Positions 54,435-62,929 of a stretch of DNA of 63,611 nucleotides are shown piece by piece (within the stretch, counting starts at the first letter, position 1; every line of letters starts with the position of its first letter). This stretch comes from an uncultured Alteromonadaceae bacterium. Its GTDB lineage: Bacteria > Pseudomonadota > Gammaproteobacteria > Enterobacterales > Alteromonadaceae. The translations under genes were made by a program, and so were the position numbers. Under the pieces are notes generated by a model. The model had not been told where the DNA came from and did not search any database. It saw only the letters and a list, made by a program, of their open reading frames with translations. The DNA is taken from positions 1 through 63,611 of the forward strand of contig CATMRP010000006.1 in NCBI GenBank assembly GCA_950073835.1, read 5' to 3'.

Positions 54435-55835
54435 TTAATAAGCATTATTACCGACAAACCCTTTAAAGAAGGTAAAAACCACAATCTTAAAATCCAGCCA
54501 TAGTGACCAGTTTTTAATGTATTCCAGATCATAATTAATTCGCATCTGCATTTTATCCAGTGTATCGGTTTCACCACGCCAGCCATTTACTTGCGCCCAG
54601 CCGGTAATTCCCGGTTTTATGCGGTGGCGCAGCATGTAATATTCTACTTTTTTACGGTACATCTCATTGTGAGCTACAGCATGTGGCCTCGGCCCTACTA
54701 CAGACATTGTGCCTTGTAGCACATTGATAAATTGAGGAAGCTCATCTAATGATGTTCTGCGTAAAAATCCACCTATTGGGGTTAAACGGGAATCGTTTTT
54801 AGTAGCTTGCGTAACCGTATCGCCATCTTCAGTCACTGTCATAGAGCGAAATTTCCACACTTTGATTTTCTTACCATCCATGCCATAACGGTTTTGTTTG
54901 AAGATTACCGGGCCACGGGAAGTGAGTTTAATTGCTGCAGCAATAAACAGCATTGGGATAGCAATAACGGATAAAATCGCTGAGGCTAGGATGATGTCTT
55001 CAACCCGCTTTAAAAAGTTCATCGCGCCTTTCATGGGCGAATCGAACACACTTACCGTTTGCAGCTCACCTACGTTACAAATACGCGAATGCAGCAGGTT
55101 GTAAACGAAGAAGTTAGGTACCAGGTGAACCTGGGCTGGTGTATCGCCTAATACACGCAAGATTTGCTCTATACGGCGGTTCGCCGTCATTGGCAGGGAA
55201 ATGAACACCATATCGACCTTACCGCTATTTACATCGTCATAGAGTTCATTGATCCTGCCCTGGAGTTCAAGGCCTTTTGGCACAACAATACGCTCAGGAG
55301 CCCTGTCGTCATATACTCCAAGGACGTTGTAGCCAGTTTCGGGGGTATTTAGTATCTCTTTGTTAAGCTCACCAGCTGTTTCGTTTGCCCCGATAATGGC
55401 TACTGAACGTGTATTAAAACCATTTTTGCGGATCCGGAATAAGAAATAGCGAAATGCTGCGCGCCATGTACATGAAATCACCCAACTCATACTAAACCAA
55501 AACGATATAACGAACCGGGAGAAATCATCTGAGGTTTTTGAAATGAACATCCAACCCACTACTACCGAAATCATCAATAAGTGGCTCATACTCGCCACAA
55601 ACAGAATTTCCTTCATGGAGCCGGCCCGCCAGGAGCGGTACAACCACAGCATTTCTGCGCTAAACAAAAACGCCACACAGGCGATCAGCCCAATCAGGTA
55701 ATAATGCATGGTAAGTGGAATGCCATAAAGCTGTGCCGCCAGTAACAAGCAAACCTGAATGATCAATAAGTCCAGAAAACGATACAGTACCGCAAACTGA
55801 TTTACATTATTTCGAACGAAGCCTTTTTTACCCAT
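54435..55835 (-). CDS. wcaJ: Undecaprenyl-phosphate hexose phosphotransferase (WcaJ type)
   Basis: A 466-residue polyprenyl-phosphate glycosyl-1-phosphate transferase that starts repeat-unit assembly by loading a sugar-phosphate onto undecaprenyl phosphate. Four N-terminal helices, a CoA-binding-like Rossmann domain (AIIGANETAGELNKEI) and the C-terminal catalytic domain (KVWKFRSMTV; LRRTSLDELPQFINVLQG; VGPRPHAVAHN) are all present. ATG 55835 is preceded by AAGGAA, so the longer reading from 55871 is rejected. It is the first gene of the minus arm. Glucose-1-P is the usual donor of close relatives. Confidence 0.92.
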   Translation of the reverse strand: MGKKGFVRNNVNQFAVLYRFLDLLIIQVCLLLAAQLYGIPLTMHYYLIGLIACVAFLFSAEMLWLYRSWRAGSMKEILFVASMSHLLMISVVVGWMFISKTSDDFSRFVISFWFSMSWVISCTWRAAFRYFLFRIRKNGFNTRSVAIIGANETAGELNKEILNTPETGYNVLGVYDDRAPERIVVPKGLELQGRINELYDDVNSGKVDMVFISLPMTANRRIEQILRVLGDTPAQVHLVPNFFVYNLLHSRICNVGELQTVSVFDSPMKGAMNFLKRVEDIILASAILSVIAIPMLFIAAAIKLTSRGPVIFKQNRYGMDGKKIKVWKFRSMTVTEDGDTVTQATKNDSRLTPIGGFLRRTSLDELPQFINVLQGTMSVVGPRPHAVAHNEMYRKKVEYYMLRHRIKPGITGWAQVNGWRGETDTLDKMQMRINYDLEYIKNWSLWLDFKIVVFTFFKGFVGNNAY

Positions 55836-56163
55836 CGTGCAGTTCCTTGCGATGAAAAGAGTTAAAAGCAAATTACAAAAAAATGAGGAACGGTATGTTG
55901 TTGTTAGAATCCGTTCTTAACAAACTTTATTACAGCTACAAAACTTGAACTTACTATTGTTAGGCAATATTCATACCTTGTAGCCAACTTTATTATGAAT
56001 ATTCTTATGCAACCAAATGAAATAGTTACATAATTTTAACAAACCAACCTATAAGTAACGTTCCCTATCGCATTCTCTAAAATTCATACTTTCTCAACAA
56101 TCACACAATATTGAGTCAGTTTGATTAAAGTTCATGCTAATTCGAAGTGGTAAATAAGCTGAT
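55836..56163. other. Promoter region of the minus-strand polysaccharide arm
   Basis: About 330 AT-rich bases upstream of wcaJ without a gene. It should carry the wcaJ promoter, but I could not fix boxes. Confidence 0.4.
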
Positions 56164-56586
56164 TTATAATACATTTTGCTTAAACCAGCCCCATATTCCT
56201 AATGAAAAATGCTCGAACAAATTGATGCCCAGCGCCGATTTAATGAGGTAGAGGATAAGTAATCCCATTAAGGTAGAAGTCATTATTGCAGCAAAAATGA
56301 AAGCAGCCACAGTAGTTTTCTTTACATTTATTTCACCTCGCGACAGCTCACGTTTGTCGCGGCCGGCCAGAAAAACCCAGAAGAATCGTGTAGTTGTAAA
56401 GGGAACCGACACTCTGCCCTTCACATTTACGGGCAACTTTGCTTTATTTTTGCGCAATGCCTCATCAAGGTGCAGTAGCTGCTCCTGGGTGTAACTGGCT
56501 GCAATGTCTTGAGGCATTTTACTGAGGATCCCTTGTAAATGCCCGGAATACGCGTGGTATGACGAATGGGAGGAATTGGCTTGCAT
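56164..56586 (-). CDS. Uncharacterised small membrane protein
   Basis: A 140-residue protein that I do not recognise. The N-terminal 70 residues are soluble and polar (YTQEQLLHLDEALRKNKAKL, a likely helix), followed by VSVPFTTTRFFWVFLAGRDK and one clear membrane helix at about residues 92-113; the C-terminus ends in an aromatic-rich amphipathic stretch. The base composition is again that of the core genome. It may flank or serve the polysaccharide locus but no role can be named. Confidence 0.6.
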   Translation of the reverse strand: MQANSSHSSYHAYSGHLQGILSKMPQDIAASYTQEQLLHLDEALRKNKAKLPVNVKGRVSVPFTTTRFFWVFLAGRDKRELSRGEINVKKTTVAAFIFAAIMTSTLMGLLILYLIKSALGINLFEHFSLGIWGWFKQNVL

Positions 56587-56748
56587 AGGGTTGGTTCAAG
56601 ATAATCGGTGATACCGTTTACATTAACGTGCAGGTGTCAAAATACAATCACAAAGTGTAAAAATATCCGGCGCGCAGGAGACTTTTGGTAAAGCCTAACA
56701 AAGTGACGCTTATCGATGATTTTTAAACGTAAGCGTTGTAAAACAAAC

Positions 56749-56772
56749 AAAGCCGCAATTTTTAGCGGCTTT
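56749..56772 (-). terminator. Rho-independent terminator after minus-strand PEP-CTERM gene
   Basis: AAAGCCGC (56749-56756) pairs with GCGGCTTT (56765-56772). Reading on the minus strand, it is followed by a T-rich tail. It lies 33 bases after the stop codon of the gene at 56805. Confidence 0.8.
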
Positions 56773-56804
56773 ATAATGGGATAGATTGGAGACTGGCGCG
56801 TAAA

Positions 56805-57428
56805 CTAACGCTTTGATGCGCGGCTAAAGCGCATTGCTGCCAGCAAAAACACACTTAGTGCAAACCCGCTCGGAGCTGGCACTTCCTGCGAAATGCCAAT
56901 GGCATCCACATCGGTAATAAACGCCACCCGGCCGCCAGCTTCAGCCAGCCCCAGGGTGCTGCTTATCATCATGGTGCCGTAGAGTTCATCCATGTACAAA
57001 TCGGTATAACTTACCATGGCGGTAGGGTTGGGTGAGTACATGCCCATCCCCGTCCCCGAGCCGTTTAGCATTATGTCGTTGGTATCGGTGTCGAACACAA
57101 AGCCTGCGGTAAGCGCCCGCAGGGTAAGCGACATGATGTCCAGATTGCTGTTATTCACCAACACAAACATCCCTGCCAGGATATTATTCGCGCTATCGAG
57201 CACACCGTGGGAGTCTCCGTCTAATCGTAAGCCCCATGTACTGTTAATGTATCCTCCAGCTGTAGGCGACATAGCAAACCAGATCCCGCTATCGGTGGAG
57301 CCATCGGCAAATTCAACTTCTACCAGAACGCCCGCCATTTCTGCACCGGTTACTCCCTTAATAAAGGATGCGTGGGCATTTGAACTGACAAACAGGGTAA
57401 TTAAGCACAATAAAAGGTATTTTTTCAT
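56805..57428 (-). CDS. PEP-CTERM-type exported protein (VPAP variant)
   Basis: A 207-residue exported protein with a Sec signal (residues 1-20, LLLCLITLFVSSNAHA). The body is glycine- and methionine-rich in the middle (MLNGSGTGMGMYSPNPTAMV). The C-terminus EVPAPSGFALSVFLLAAMRF ends in the basic tail SRASKR. As in the protein at 19531, the motif is P-A-P instead of P-E-P. It is likely an exosortase substrate; a sigma-54 promoter lies upstream. Confidence 0.8.
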   Translation of the reverse strand: MKKYLLLCLITLFVSSNAHASFIKGVTGAEMAGVLVEVEFADGSTDSGIWFAMSPTAGGYINSTWGLRLDGDSHGVLDSANNILAGMFVLVNNSNLDIMSLTLRALTAGFVFDTDTNDIMLNGSGTGMGMYSPNPTAMVSYTDLYMDELYGTMMISSTLGLAEAGGRVAFITDVDAIGISQEVPAPSGFALSVFLLAAMRFSRASKR

Positions 57429-57550
57429 TCGTATCTTCCTTAAAACATGTTTTACCTTGCAGGCCTCTCTCTACTTCCCCTGTAAATATGGATGGCAGGA
57501 CTACGGGTGGCGCTTAGCTGCGATTAACTTATAGGTTAACACCCAACCTG

Positions 57551-57566
57551 TGCATTTTTTAAGCCA
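57551..57566 (-). promoter_or_regulatory. Sigma-54 promoter of the minus-strand PEP-CTERM gene
   Basis: Read on the minus strand, TGGCTTAAAAAATGCA has TGGC and TGCA in exact RpoN spacing, about 120 bases before the ATG. A perfect 18-bp palindrome (57741-57758, ATTGTTTTATAAAACAAT) lies about 180 bases further upstream and could be an activator site. Confidence 0.6.
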
Positions 57567-58124
57567 ATCTGTTTTTTGTTTAATATTTTCAGAGTGTTAG
57601 AGTTCTAGTGAAAAGATGTTTTATAAATCTACTGACGCATTTTTAATTTTGTCGTATAGAAAACCGACAGCCATTAATTTGTAATCTAATTTTTATACTG
57701 CAACCTTTAATGAAAAAGCGTCACCAACTCAGTTTGTAATATTGTTTTATAAAACAATTTTTATAGCGTCGATATTTTAGCTGCGCATGAATTACACAGT
57801 TCTCAAATCATTTACTTGCACCTGGTAGAGGCGATTTGCTTTTAAATAGTGCAAGGTAAGCGAGTTTTTGGATGTATTGGGTATATTTTTGCGTAATTTG
57901 GATGGAATTTAAGTATAAAAATGCCCCGTCGAAACGGGGCTAAAAAGGGTTCACACAACACAGAAATGGAAGGAACACTGGTTGTTGCCTGGAGGAAACA
58001 ACAACTCATCCATTGGTTAGTAACTATACAGCTTTATTTTTGATGTTGGTTATTACCAGTATTTGCCAGGTATTGTTTTTAATAAGTGGTTTGGGGGGGT
58101 TGTTAATAAGTAATTTTGAATGAG
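57567..58124. other. Intergenic region with palindrome and stable hairpin
   Basis: No gene. It contains the 18-bp palindrome at 57741-57758 and a strong 7-bp GC hairpin at 57924-57941 (GCCCCGT, loop CGAA, ACGGGGC). A second stem near 57980-58003 (GTTGTT with AACAAC) follows. This could be a small RNA, but no promoter was fixed. Confidence 0.45.
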
Positions 58125-58385
58125 ACAGGCTGTTTAGGAGATACCGGATAGATACTTCGTATCTTCCGGTATGACGGGAATAAGAATTGTCATCCCCGCA
58201 TGCCACCACCTTAGTCATCCCCGCATGCTCTTGGGCGGGGATCTCCTCAAAAGGCTATTTCAGCGGAGTCAGGCTGTTTAGGAGATCCCGGCTTGTAGGC
58301 CGGGATGACTGAATAAAACCGGCCGAGATGACACTATCTAACTGGCCGGGATAACTGAATGATTTTGGCTGGGATGACGGAAAGA
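58125..58385. repeat. Dispersed palindromic repeat cluster
   Basis: It contains the hairpin 58141-58172 (ATACCGGATAGATAC and complement) and the hairpin 58285-58306 (ATCCCGGC...GCCGGGAT). Between them is the module GCATGCTCTTGGGCGGGGAT, with the CTCAAAAGGCTATTTCAGCG stretch after it. The same modules recur at 60.9-61.3 kb and, inverted, at 17.0-17.2 kb. Confidence 0.85.
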
Positions 58386-58408
58386 GAGATTAACCAGCCA
58401 CCTGCAAG

Positions 58409-60091
58409 TTAAAGCAATTTTACTTTAGGTAGATGCCAGGTAATTAACTCTGAAAACAGTGGTGTTGCCCTGATGTCTTTACTTAAACCAGCCCCCTCAC
58501 TGCTTTGTCGTTTTTCAATCAAACCAATTTGCCAGGCTAAATCAAGCCAGAACCTGAGTATGTATTCAGACGGAAGTTCTACCCCGGGTAGTTCAATCAC
58601 TGGGCTTTTTACGTCGGGGAATGTCTTTTCGAATAACTGCTGATAATCCCGGCTATGCCGCCAGGTATCTCCCAGTTGATAGAGAATGTATAGTGAAAAG
58701 CCGATACTGGATTGATAAAACGCACAGTTTTCTTCGTCACCGGCGAGATACGCCAGATTGAAATCAGCGGTGAATGTTGTAAAGAGTGTTTCGTAGAGTC
58801 CTGTTGCTGCGTCATGGTCGCCTTGTTGTATCCGCTCGTACAACTGCCAGGTGGCGTTAAGTGGCTTCCAGTAACCGTCGTGCTTACGGATCAGCCCAGC
58901 AATAGAAAGAATGCAACGTGCTACGTGCAAATGAATGAAGTCTTCTTCTTTATTAATGGTTGAAACTGCGATCCCCGAATCAATTTCCTGCTGGTATTTT
59001 TCGAAAATAGTGCGGCACAGATCGCGGGGTAAATTACCGGCAGCGGTGCATTTAATGCCCTGTGGGCCCAGAGCACCCAGCAGGTTTATCGCCAACCAGT
59101 AAATGGGCACAGCCATTAGCTGCGAAACGCGTTCAAAGTCGCGGGTTAGTAGTGCCGGTGTCTCAAACGGTGTAGTTAGTAGTTCCCTGGCCTGGACTGG
59201 CGATAACCCTAGCAAATCCTCGCGGGGCGACTCATTGTGGCCCTGCATAAAACTATCAACAAAGGCCTGTGCTTGTTCCAGCGATTCAAACTGTTCTTCT
59301 GACATGGCCTGCGATAAAGCCTGATTGACTTCTCGGGCCGGATTGGCTGACTCTTTTTCGCGATCACCATAAAAATCTAGCACCGTAATATCGGGCAGTG
59401 ACGTTATTTCGCCTTTTTCAAGGGCCTTTAAGCGCTGCAAGTTTTTTTCGGCCAGCTCGTAATCCGGATCAATGGCCAGAGCCTGATAAAATGCCCGTTT
59501 GGCGAGTTGGTGATCCCCTAAGTACATATGGCAGATCCCCAAATTCCCGTAGCTTTGTACATGTTCTGGCTGGCTTTGGGTAACTTTAATAAAGCACCGG
59601 ATAGCGTCGCTAAACGATTGGCTTTCTAGTAGCGATACGCCTTTTTCGAATTCTTTGGCATCGGCAAAATATTGCTTGAGTGTTACGTGCTCCGGAAGGG
59701 TTTCTTGTATCAACAGCAACCGCTCGCGGGCAGATCCGTATGCATCAATCTCGTCTGGGGTAGCGCATTCAAGCGCCTCGTAAAAAGCCTCCAGCGATTC
59801 TGTCATAAAACCGTTTAATTCTGCACAGAGCCCAAAATTGAAGTAAATAAACGCAGCCCCATAGCCTTTACTGATCGCTTTTTTTAAGTAGAGGTAGCCG
59901 TCGGTATGGTTGTTATCGATGTAAACAGCCGCCAGGCCCTGCATGGCAAAACTGAGACCGTGTCGAGGGTATTTTTTTACAGCTTTTTTAACTATGAAGC
60001 GGGCCAATTTGGTATCGCCAACGTCGATTGCATCTAAAAATTCATCCAACCGTACGGCTAGTTTGGCGGTGTCTTTATCCATTTTTGTCAC
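58409..60091 (-). CDS. TPR-repeat protein with SEC-C/pRiA4b-like C-terminal region
   Basis: A 560-residue cytoplasmic protein (557 from the ATG at 60082; GTG 60091 is the longer start). TPR units occupy about residues 30-110 and 145-215, the best one being VQSYGNLGICHMYLGDHQLA. The C-terminal half (about 330-560) contains GIKCTAAGNLPRDLCRTIFE, a segment like those found in SEC-C/pRiA4b-type uncharacterised proteins. There is no signal peptide or catalytic motif. A role as a scaffold or adaptor is likely, with no known partner. Confidence 0.7.
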   Translation of the reverse strand: MTKMDKDTAKLAVRLDEFLDAIDVGDTKLARFIVKKAVKKYPRHGLSFAMQGLAAVYIDNNHTDGYLYLKKAISKGYGAAFIYFNFGLCAELNGFMTESLEAFYEALECATPDEIDAYGSARERLLLIQETLPEHVTLKQYFADAKEFEKGVSLLESQSFSDAIRCFIKVTQSQPEHVQSYGNLGICHMYLGDHQLAKRAFYQALAIDPDYELAEKNLQRLKALEKGEITSLPDITVLDFYGDREKESANPAREVNQALSQAMSEEQFESLEQAQAFVDSFMQGHNESPREDLLGLSPVQARELLTTPFETPALLTRDFERVSQLMAVPIYWLAINLLGALGPQGIKCTAAGNLPRDLCRTIFEKYQQEIDSGIAVSTINKEEDFIHLHVARCILSIAGLIRKHDGYWKPLNATWQLYERIQQGDHDAATGLYETLFTTFTADFNLAYLAGDEENCAFYQSSIGFSLYILYQLGDTWRHSRDYQQLFEKTFPDVKSPVIELPGVELPSEYILRFWLDLAWQIGLIEKRQSSEGAGLSKDIRATPLFSELITWHLPKVKLL

Positions 60092-60178
60092 AAGAAACTC
60101 GTTGTAAAAACTTACTCTTCAGTCACTTTAGCATATGGCTCCCAGGCTAAAAACCAATGCATCAATGTGCAGTTAACC

Positions 60179-60547
60179 CTAATCACTGCTTGCCGGAAAC
60201 AGATGTTTCGACAAGGTCAGCATTACAGTGCCTAATTGAACAACCGTAGCACCAATCAGGGCCATCACCACGGTTTGATCGATAATTCTATCTTTTAATG
60301 TGGAATCAGTTACCCAAGCCAGAATAGCCCAGTCGGCAATCAACATTACGCCAACAACAGCGATAACGGTAAGGTTCAGTAATTTAAACAGGCCAATAAT
60401 TTTGCGTATCGCGTCGCGACGAGTTTCGCCCGTTGCAGCCGTTTCAAGCATATCTGCGGTATGGGCTAACCGATCGATGTCGGCACCGTCAACATCGATC
60501 GAATCTATAAGGATAGTAGTTGGACTTCTCTGGTCATCCCCTGACAT
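60179..60547 (-). CDS. Two-helix membrane protein, partner of an RHH gene
   Basis: A 122-residue protein that I do not recognise. It has a soluble N-terminal 50 residues (acidic, with GADIDRLAHTADMLETAATG), a membrane helix at about 55-78 and another at about 92-114. It starts ten bases after the upstream ribbon-helix-helix gene and is presumably cotranscribed with it. It resembles small inner-membrane proteins paired with DNA-binding regulators; toxin or transport roles cannot be told apart. Confidence 0.6.
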   Translation of the reverse strand: MSGDDQRSPTTILIDSIDVDGADIDRLAHTADMLETAATGETRRDAIRKIIGLFKLLNLTVIAVVGVMLIADWAILAWVTDSTLKDRIIDQTVVMALIGATVVQLGTVMLTLSKHLFPASSD

Positions 60548-60557
60548 AGGTTGTCCT

Positions 60558-60791
60558 TTAGCTATTGAGTATTAATCGCTCTTTCTGATGATTTCGGGCA
60601 TTTTCCACTACCACCCCGTGATCTTTATCTGCTGCATTAACCATGTAATACGCCAGTTTAAGTGCCTTTTTATAAACCGCTGCATTGGTTGATACACCGA
60701 AGCCTTTTTGCAGTTCCGCGAGCAGCCTCAATGTATCTTCGTCTAAATCAATAGACGTTTTTTTACTTACTTTTTTCTCTGGTTTCGACAT
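60558..60791 (-). CDS. Ribbon-helix-helix-like small DNA-binding protein
   Basis: A 77-residue protein. A basic N-terminal stretch leads to KKTSIDLDEDTLRLLAELQK, a probable beta strand and first helix, then a turn FGVSTNAAVYKKALKLAYYM, the second helix: the layout of MetJ/Arc-type regulators. It probably represses its own promoter, where the inverted repeat TTACATA...TATGTAA lies. It is followed by a two-helix membrane protein. Confidence 0.65.
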   Translation of the reverse strand: MSKPEKKVSKKTSIDLDEDTLRLLAELQKGFGVSTNAAVYKKALKLAYYMVNAADKDHGVVVENARNHQKERLILNS

Positions 60792-60818
60792 CTGTATCTC
60801 CGCTTAACACAAACAACG

Positions 60819-60848
60819 TTACATAAAAAATATATATTTAATATGTAA
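60819..60848. promoter_or_regulatory. Inverted repeat before the RHH gene, possible operator
   Basis: TTACATA (60819-60825) and TATGTAA (60842-60848) flank a 16-base AT tract 28 bases upstream of the RHH start codon. Confidence 0.45.
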
Positions 60849-60883
60849 AAAATCAAGTTTACTGTGAGAGAAATAACATACTC

Positions 60884-61310
60884 ATCCCGGTGTTTTACCC
60901 TTCTTTTCATCCCGGAAGTTTCGCATTCCTTTATTATCTCCTCATATCACCACCTACGTATTCCCCGCACGCTCTTGGGCGGGGATCTCCTCAAAAGGCT
61001 ATTCCAGCGGAGCCAGCCTGTTTAAGGGATACCGGATAGATACTTCCTATCTTCCGGTATGACGGAATTAAAAATTGTCATGCACGCATATCACCACCTT
61101 CGTCATCCCCGCATGCCATAACCTTCGTCATCCCCGCATGCCATAACCTTCGTCATCCCCGCATGCTCTTGAGCGGGGATCCCCTCAAAAGGCTGTTCAA
61201 GCGGAGCCAGCCTGTTTAGGGGATACCGGATAGATACTTTGTATCTTCCGGTATGACGGGAAGACAGAAAGGCCGAGATGACGATTTTTATTGGCCGGGA
61301 TGACAAAGCT
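60884..61310. repeat. Dispersed palindromic repeats with 25-bp tandem units
   Basis: Three copies of a 25-bp unit starting CGTCATCCCCGCATGCCATA lie at 61101, 61126 and 61151, the last one passing into the longer module GCATGCTCTTGAGCGGGGAT. The ATACCGGATAGATAC hairpin occurs twice (about 61028 and 61224). Modules are shared with 58.1-58.4 kb and, inverted, 17.0-17.2 kb. Confidence 0.85.
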
Positions 61311-61402
61311 TTAATGACCAAAAGGATAATAAATTTAAAGATGCATTTTCTCTTTTTATCTATATAATAGATTAAAAATACAAATAACAATCGAGTGTTT
61401 TC

Positions 61403-62311
61403 ATGAAATGGCCTAATTTAAAGCATCTTCATTACTTTGTTACCTTGCATCAGGAGCAGCATTTTCATCGAGCTGCGCAGCGTTGTAATGTGAGTCAGTC
61501 TACTTTGAGTACGGCTATCCAGAATCTGGAAGAGCACTTTGGCAGCCAGCTACTGGAGCGGGAACATAAAACCTTTGTGTTTACCTCACTGGGGCTGGAT
61601 GTAGTGGAGCGTGCCAAGGTTATTCTGCAGGAAGCCGGTGAACTGGTGGAATATGCCCAGAATGCCGGTAACTGGCAGCGCGGTAAATTAAAGCTAGGCG
61701 TTATTCCTACTATCGCGCCATTTTTATTTGAGAGCATGCTGGGTGCTTTTAATGCCTTTTTACCGGAGATCCAACTGGAGCTCCAGGAAGATACTACCGC
61801 CAATCTGTTACAACAGCTCACCGATGGTAGTCTGGACCTACTGGTACTGGCACTGCCCATGGAAACCCCGGGCTGTAAACAGATGGTGCTGGGTCACGAT
61901 CCCTTTCATTTAATAGCCCATAAAGAGCTGGCCAGTCAGTTGCCTAAGCCGCTGGATATTACCAGCCTGCCGAAAAAGAGTATTTTTCTGTTACAGCAGG
62001 AACACTGCATGACAGGCCATGCGGTAAGCGCCTGTAATTTGCAGCACAGCGATCAGATAAGCTCGCTGGCTGCCAGTTCCTTGTATACGTTGGTGCAACT
62101 GGCTAATAGCAAACTGGGTTATACCTTTTTACCCGAGCTGGCGCTTAATCAGGATCTGCTAAAAAATACCAATCTGGTGTCATTCCCTTCCGAAGATGAG
62201 GCGTTTCGCGAAATTGGCCTGGTATGGCGCTCCGGCACTACGCGTATGCGGCTGTTCCGCCGGGTGGGCGAAATTCTTTCTCCCTTATTACCGGTTCCTA
62301 CGCTAAATTAA
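61403..62311 (+). CDS. oxyR: OxyR hydrogen-peroxide-sensing LysR regulator
   Basis: A 302-residue LysR regulator. The N-terminal winged helix (residues 1-65, FHRAAQRCNVSQSTLSTAIQ) is followed by the substrate domain. The redox pair is Cys202 and Cys211 in EHCMTGHAVSAC, with the same spacing as E. coli Cys199/Cys208. Peroxide forms the disulfide and switches the regulator on. The ATG at 61403 gives the standard length. It lies between the repeat cluster and a second sigma gene; ahpC or katG are not in the window. Confidence 0.95.
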   Translation: MKWPNLKHLHYFVTLHQEQHFHRAAQRCNVSQSTLSTAIQNLEEHFGSQLLEREHKTFVFTSLGLDVVERAKVILQEAGELVEYAQNAGNWQRGKLKLGVIPTIAPFLFESMLGAFNAFLPEIQLELQEDTTANLLQQLTDGSLDLLVLALPMETPGCKQMVLGHDPFHLIAHKELASQLPKPLDITSLPKKSIFLLQQEHCMTGHAVSACNLQHSDQISSLAASSLYTLVQLANSKLGYTFLPELALNQDLLKNTNLVSFPSEDEAFREIGLVWRSGTTRMRLFRRVGEILSPLLPVPTLN

Positions 62312-62318
62312 TTTAAAT

Positions 62319-62340
62319 CAGGGCAAACTTTTTTGCCCTG
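62319..62340 (+). other. Hairpin after oxyR
   Basis: CAGGGCAAA (62319-62327) pairs with TTTGCCCTG (62332-62340), but a C-run follows instead of T, so termination is uncertain. Confidence 0.5.
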
Positions 62341-62386
62341 CCCCCCGACTATACCCACAACACAATCATAAAAATGGGAATATCCG

Positions 62387-62929
62387 GTGTTTGAAAAGCG
62401 TGACGAACAACTTATTGAACAGGCCTTGAAAGGCAATAAAAAGGCCTGGTTCGCGCTCATCAAACGCTATGAAACCGGTATTTACCATTACGGTATTCGC
62501 ATGACAGGCACCCCGCACGACGCGGCCGACTTAATGCAGGATATTTTTATTGCGGTGTTTAAAAGCCTGTCGAACTTTCGTGGTGATGGCAGCTTTAAAG
62601 CCTGGTTGTATCGCATTGCACATTTTCGCTGTATTGAGTTTTACCGGCGCAAACGCCCGGATACGCCACTGGAAGACAGCGAAGAGTTAAGCTGCGAACG
62701 CCCCACGCCCGAGCATTCGTTAATGAGCGACATTACCAGTCAGTCATTAACCCATGCCATGCAGCGTTTACCGCTTGCCCAACGCGCTGTGATTGAACTG
62801 AAATTTTTTGGCCAGTTTACGTTTGAGGAAATCGCCGAACAGCTGGGTCTCTCCAGCAACACGGTGAAGTCGCGCCTGTACAGCGCCCTGTCAAAGTTAA
62901 AACTGGATTTGGAGGTAGAACATGGTTAA
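62387..62929 (+). CDS. ECF sigma-70 factor (RpoE-like)
   Basis: A 180-residue sigma factor. Region 2 is DAADLMQDIFIAVFKSLSNF with AWLYRIAHFRCIEFYRRKRP, and region 4 is LPLAQRAVIELKFFGQFTFE with EIAEQLGLSSNTVKSRLYSA. It is of normal ECF length with no tail. The start is GTG at 62387. It overlaps the next gene by eight bases and is probably held by that membrane protein. A SigE/RpoE-like envelope or redox stress role is possible but not proven. Confidence 0.9.
   Translation: MFEKRDEQLIEQALKGNKKAWFALIKRYETGIYHYGIRMTGTPHDAADLMQDIFIAVFKSLSNFRGDGSFKAWLYRIAHFRCIEFYRRKRPDTPLEDSEELSCERPTPEHSLMSDITSQSLTHAMQRLPLAQRAVIELKFFGQFTFEEIAEQLGLSSNTVKSRLYSALSKLKLDLEVEHG

Noticed and set aside
62319..62340. oxyR hairpin as a Rho-independent terminator
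   Set aside because: The stem is good but is followed by a C-run and no T-run; kept only as a hairpin.
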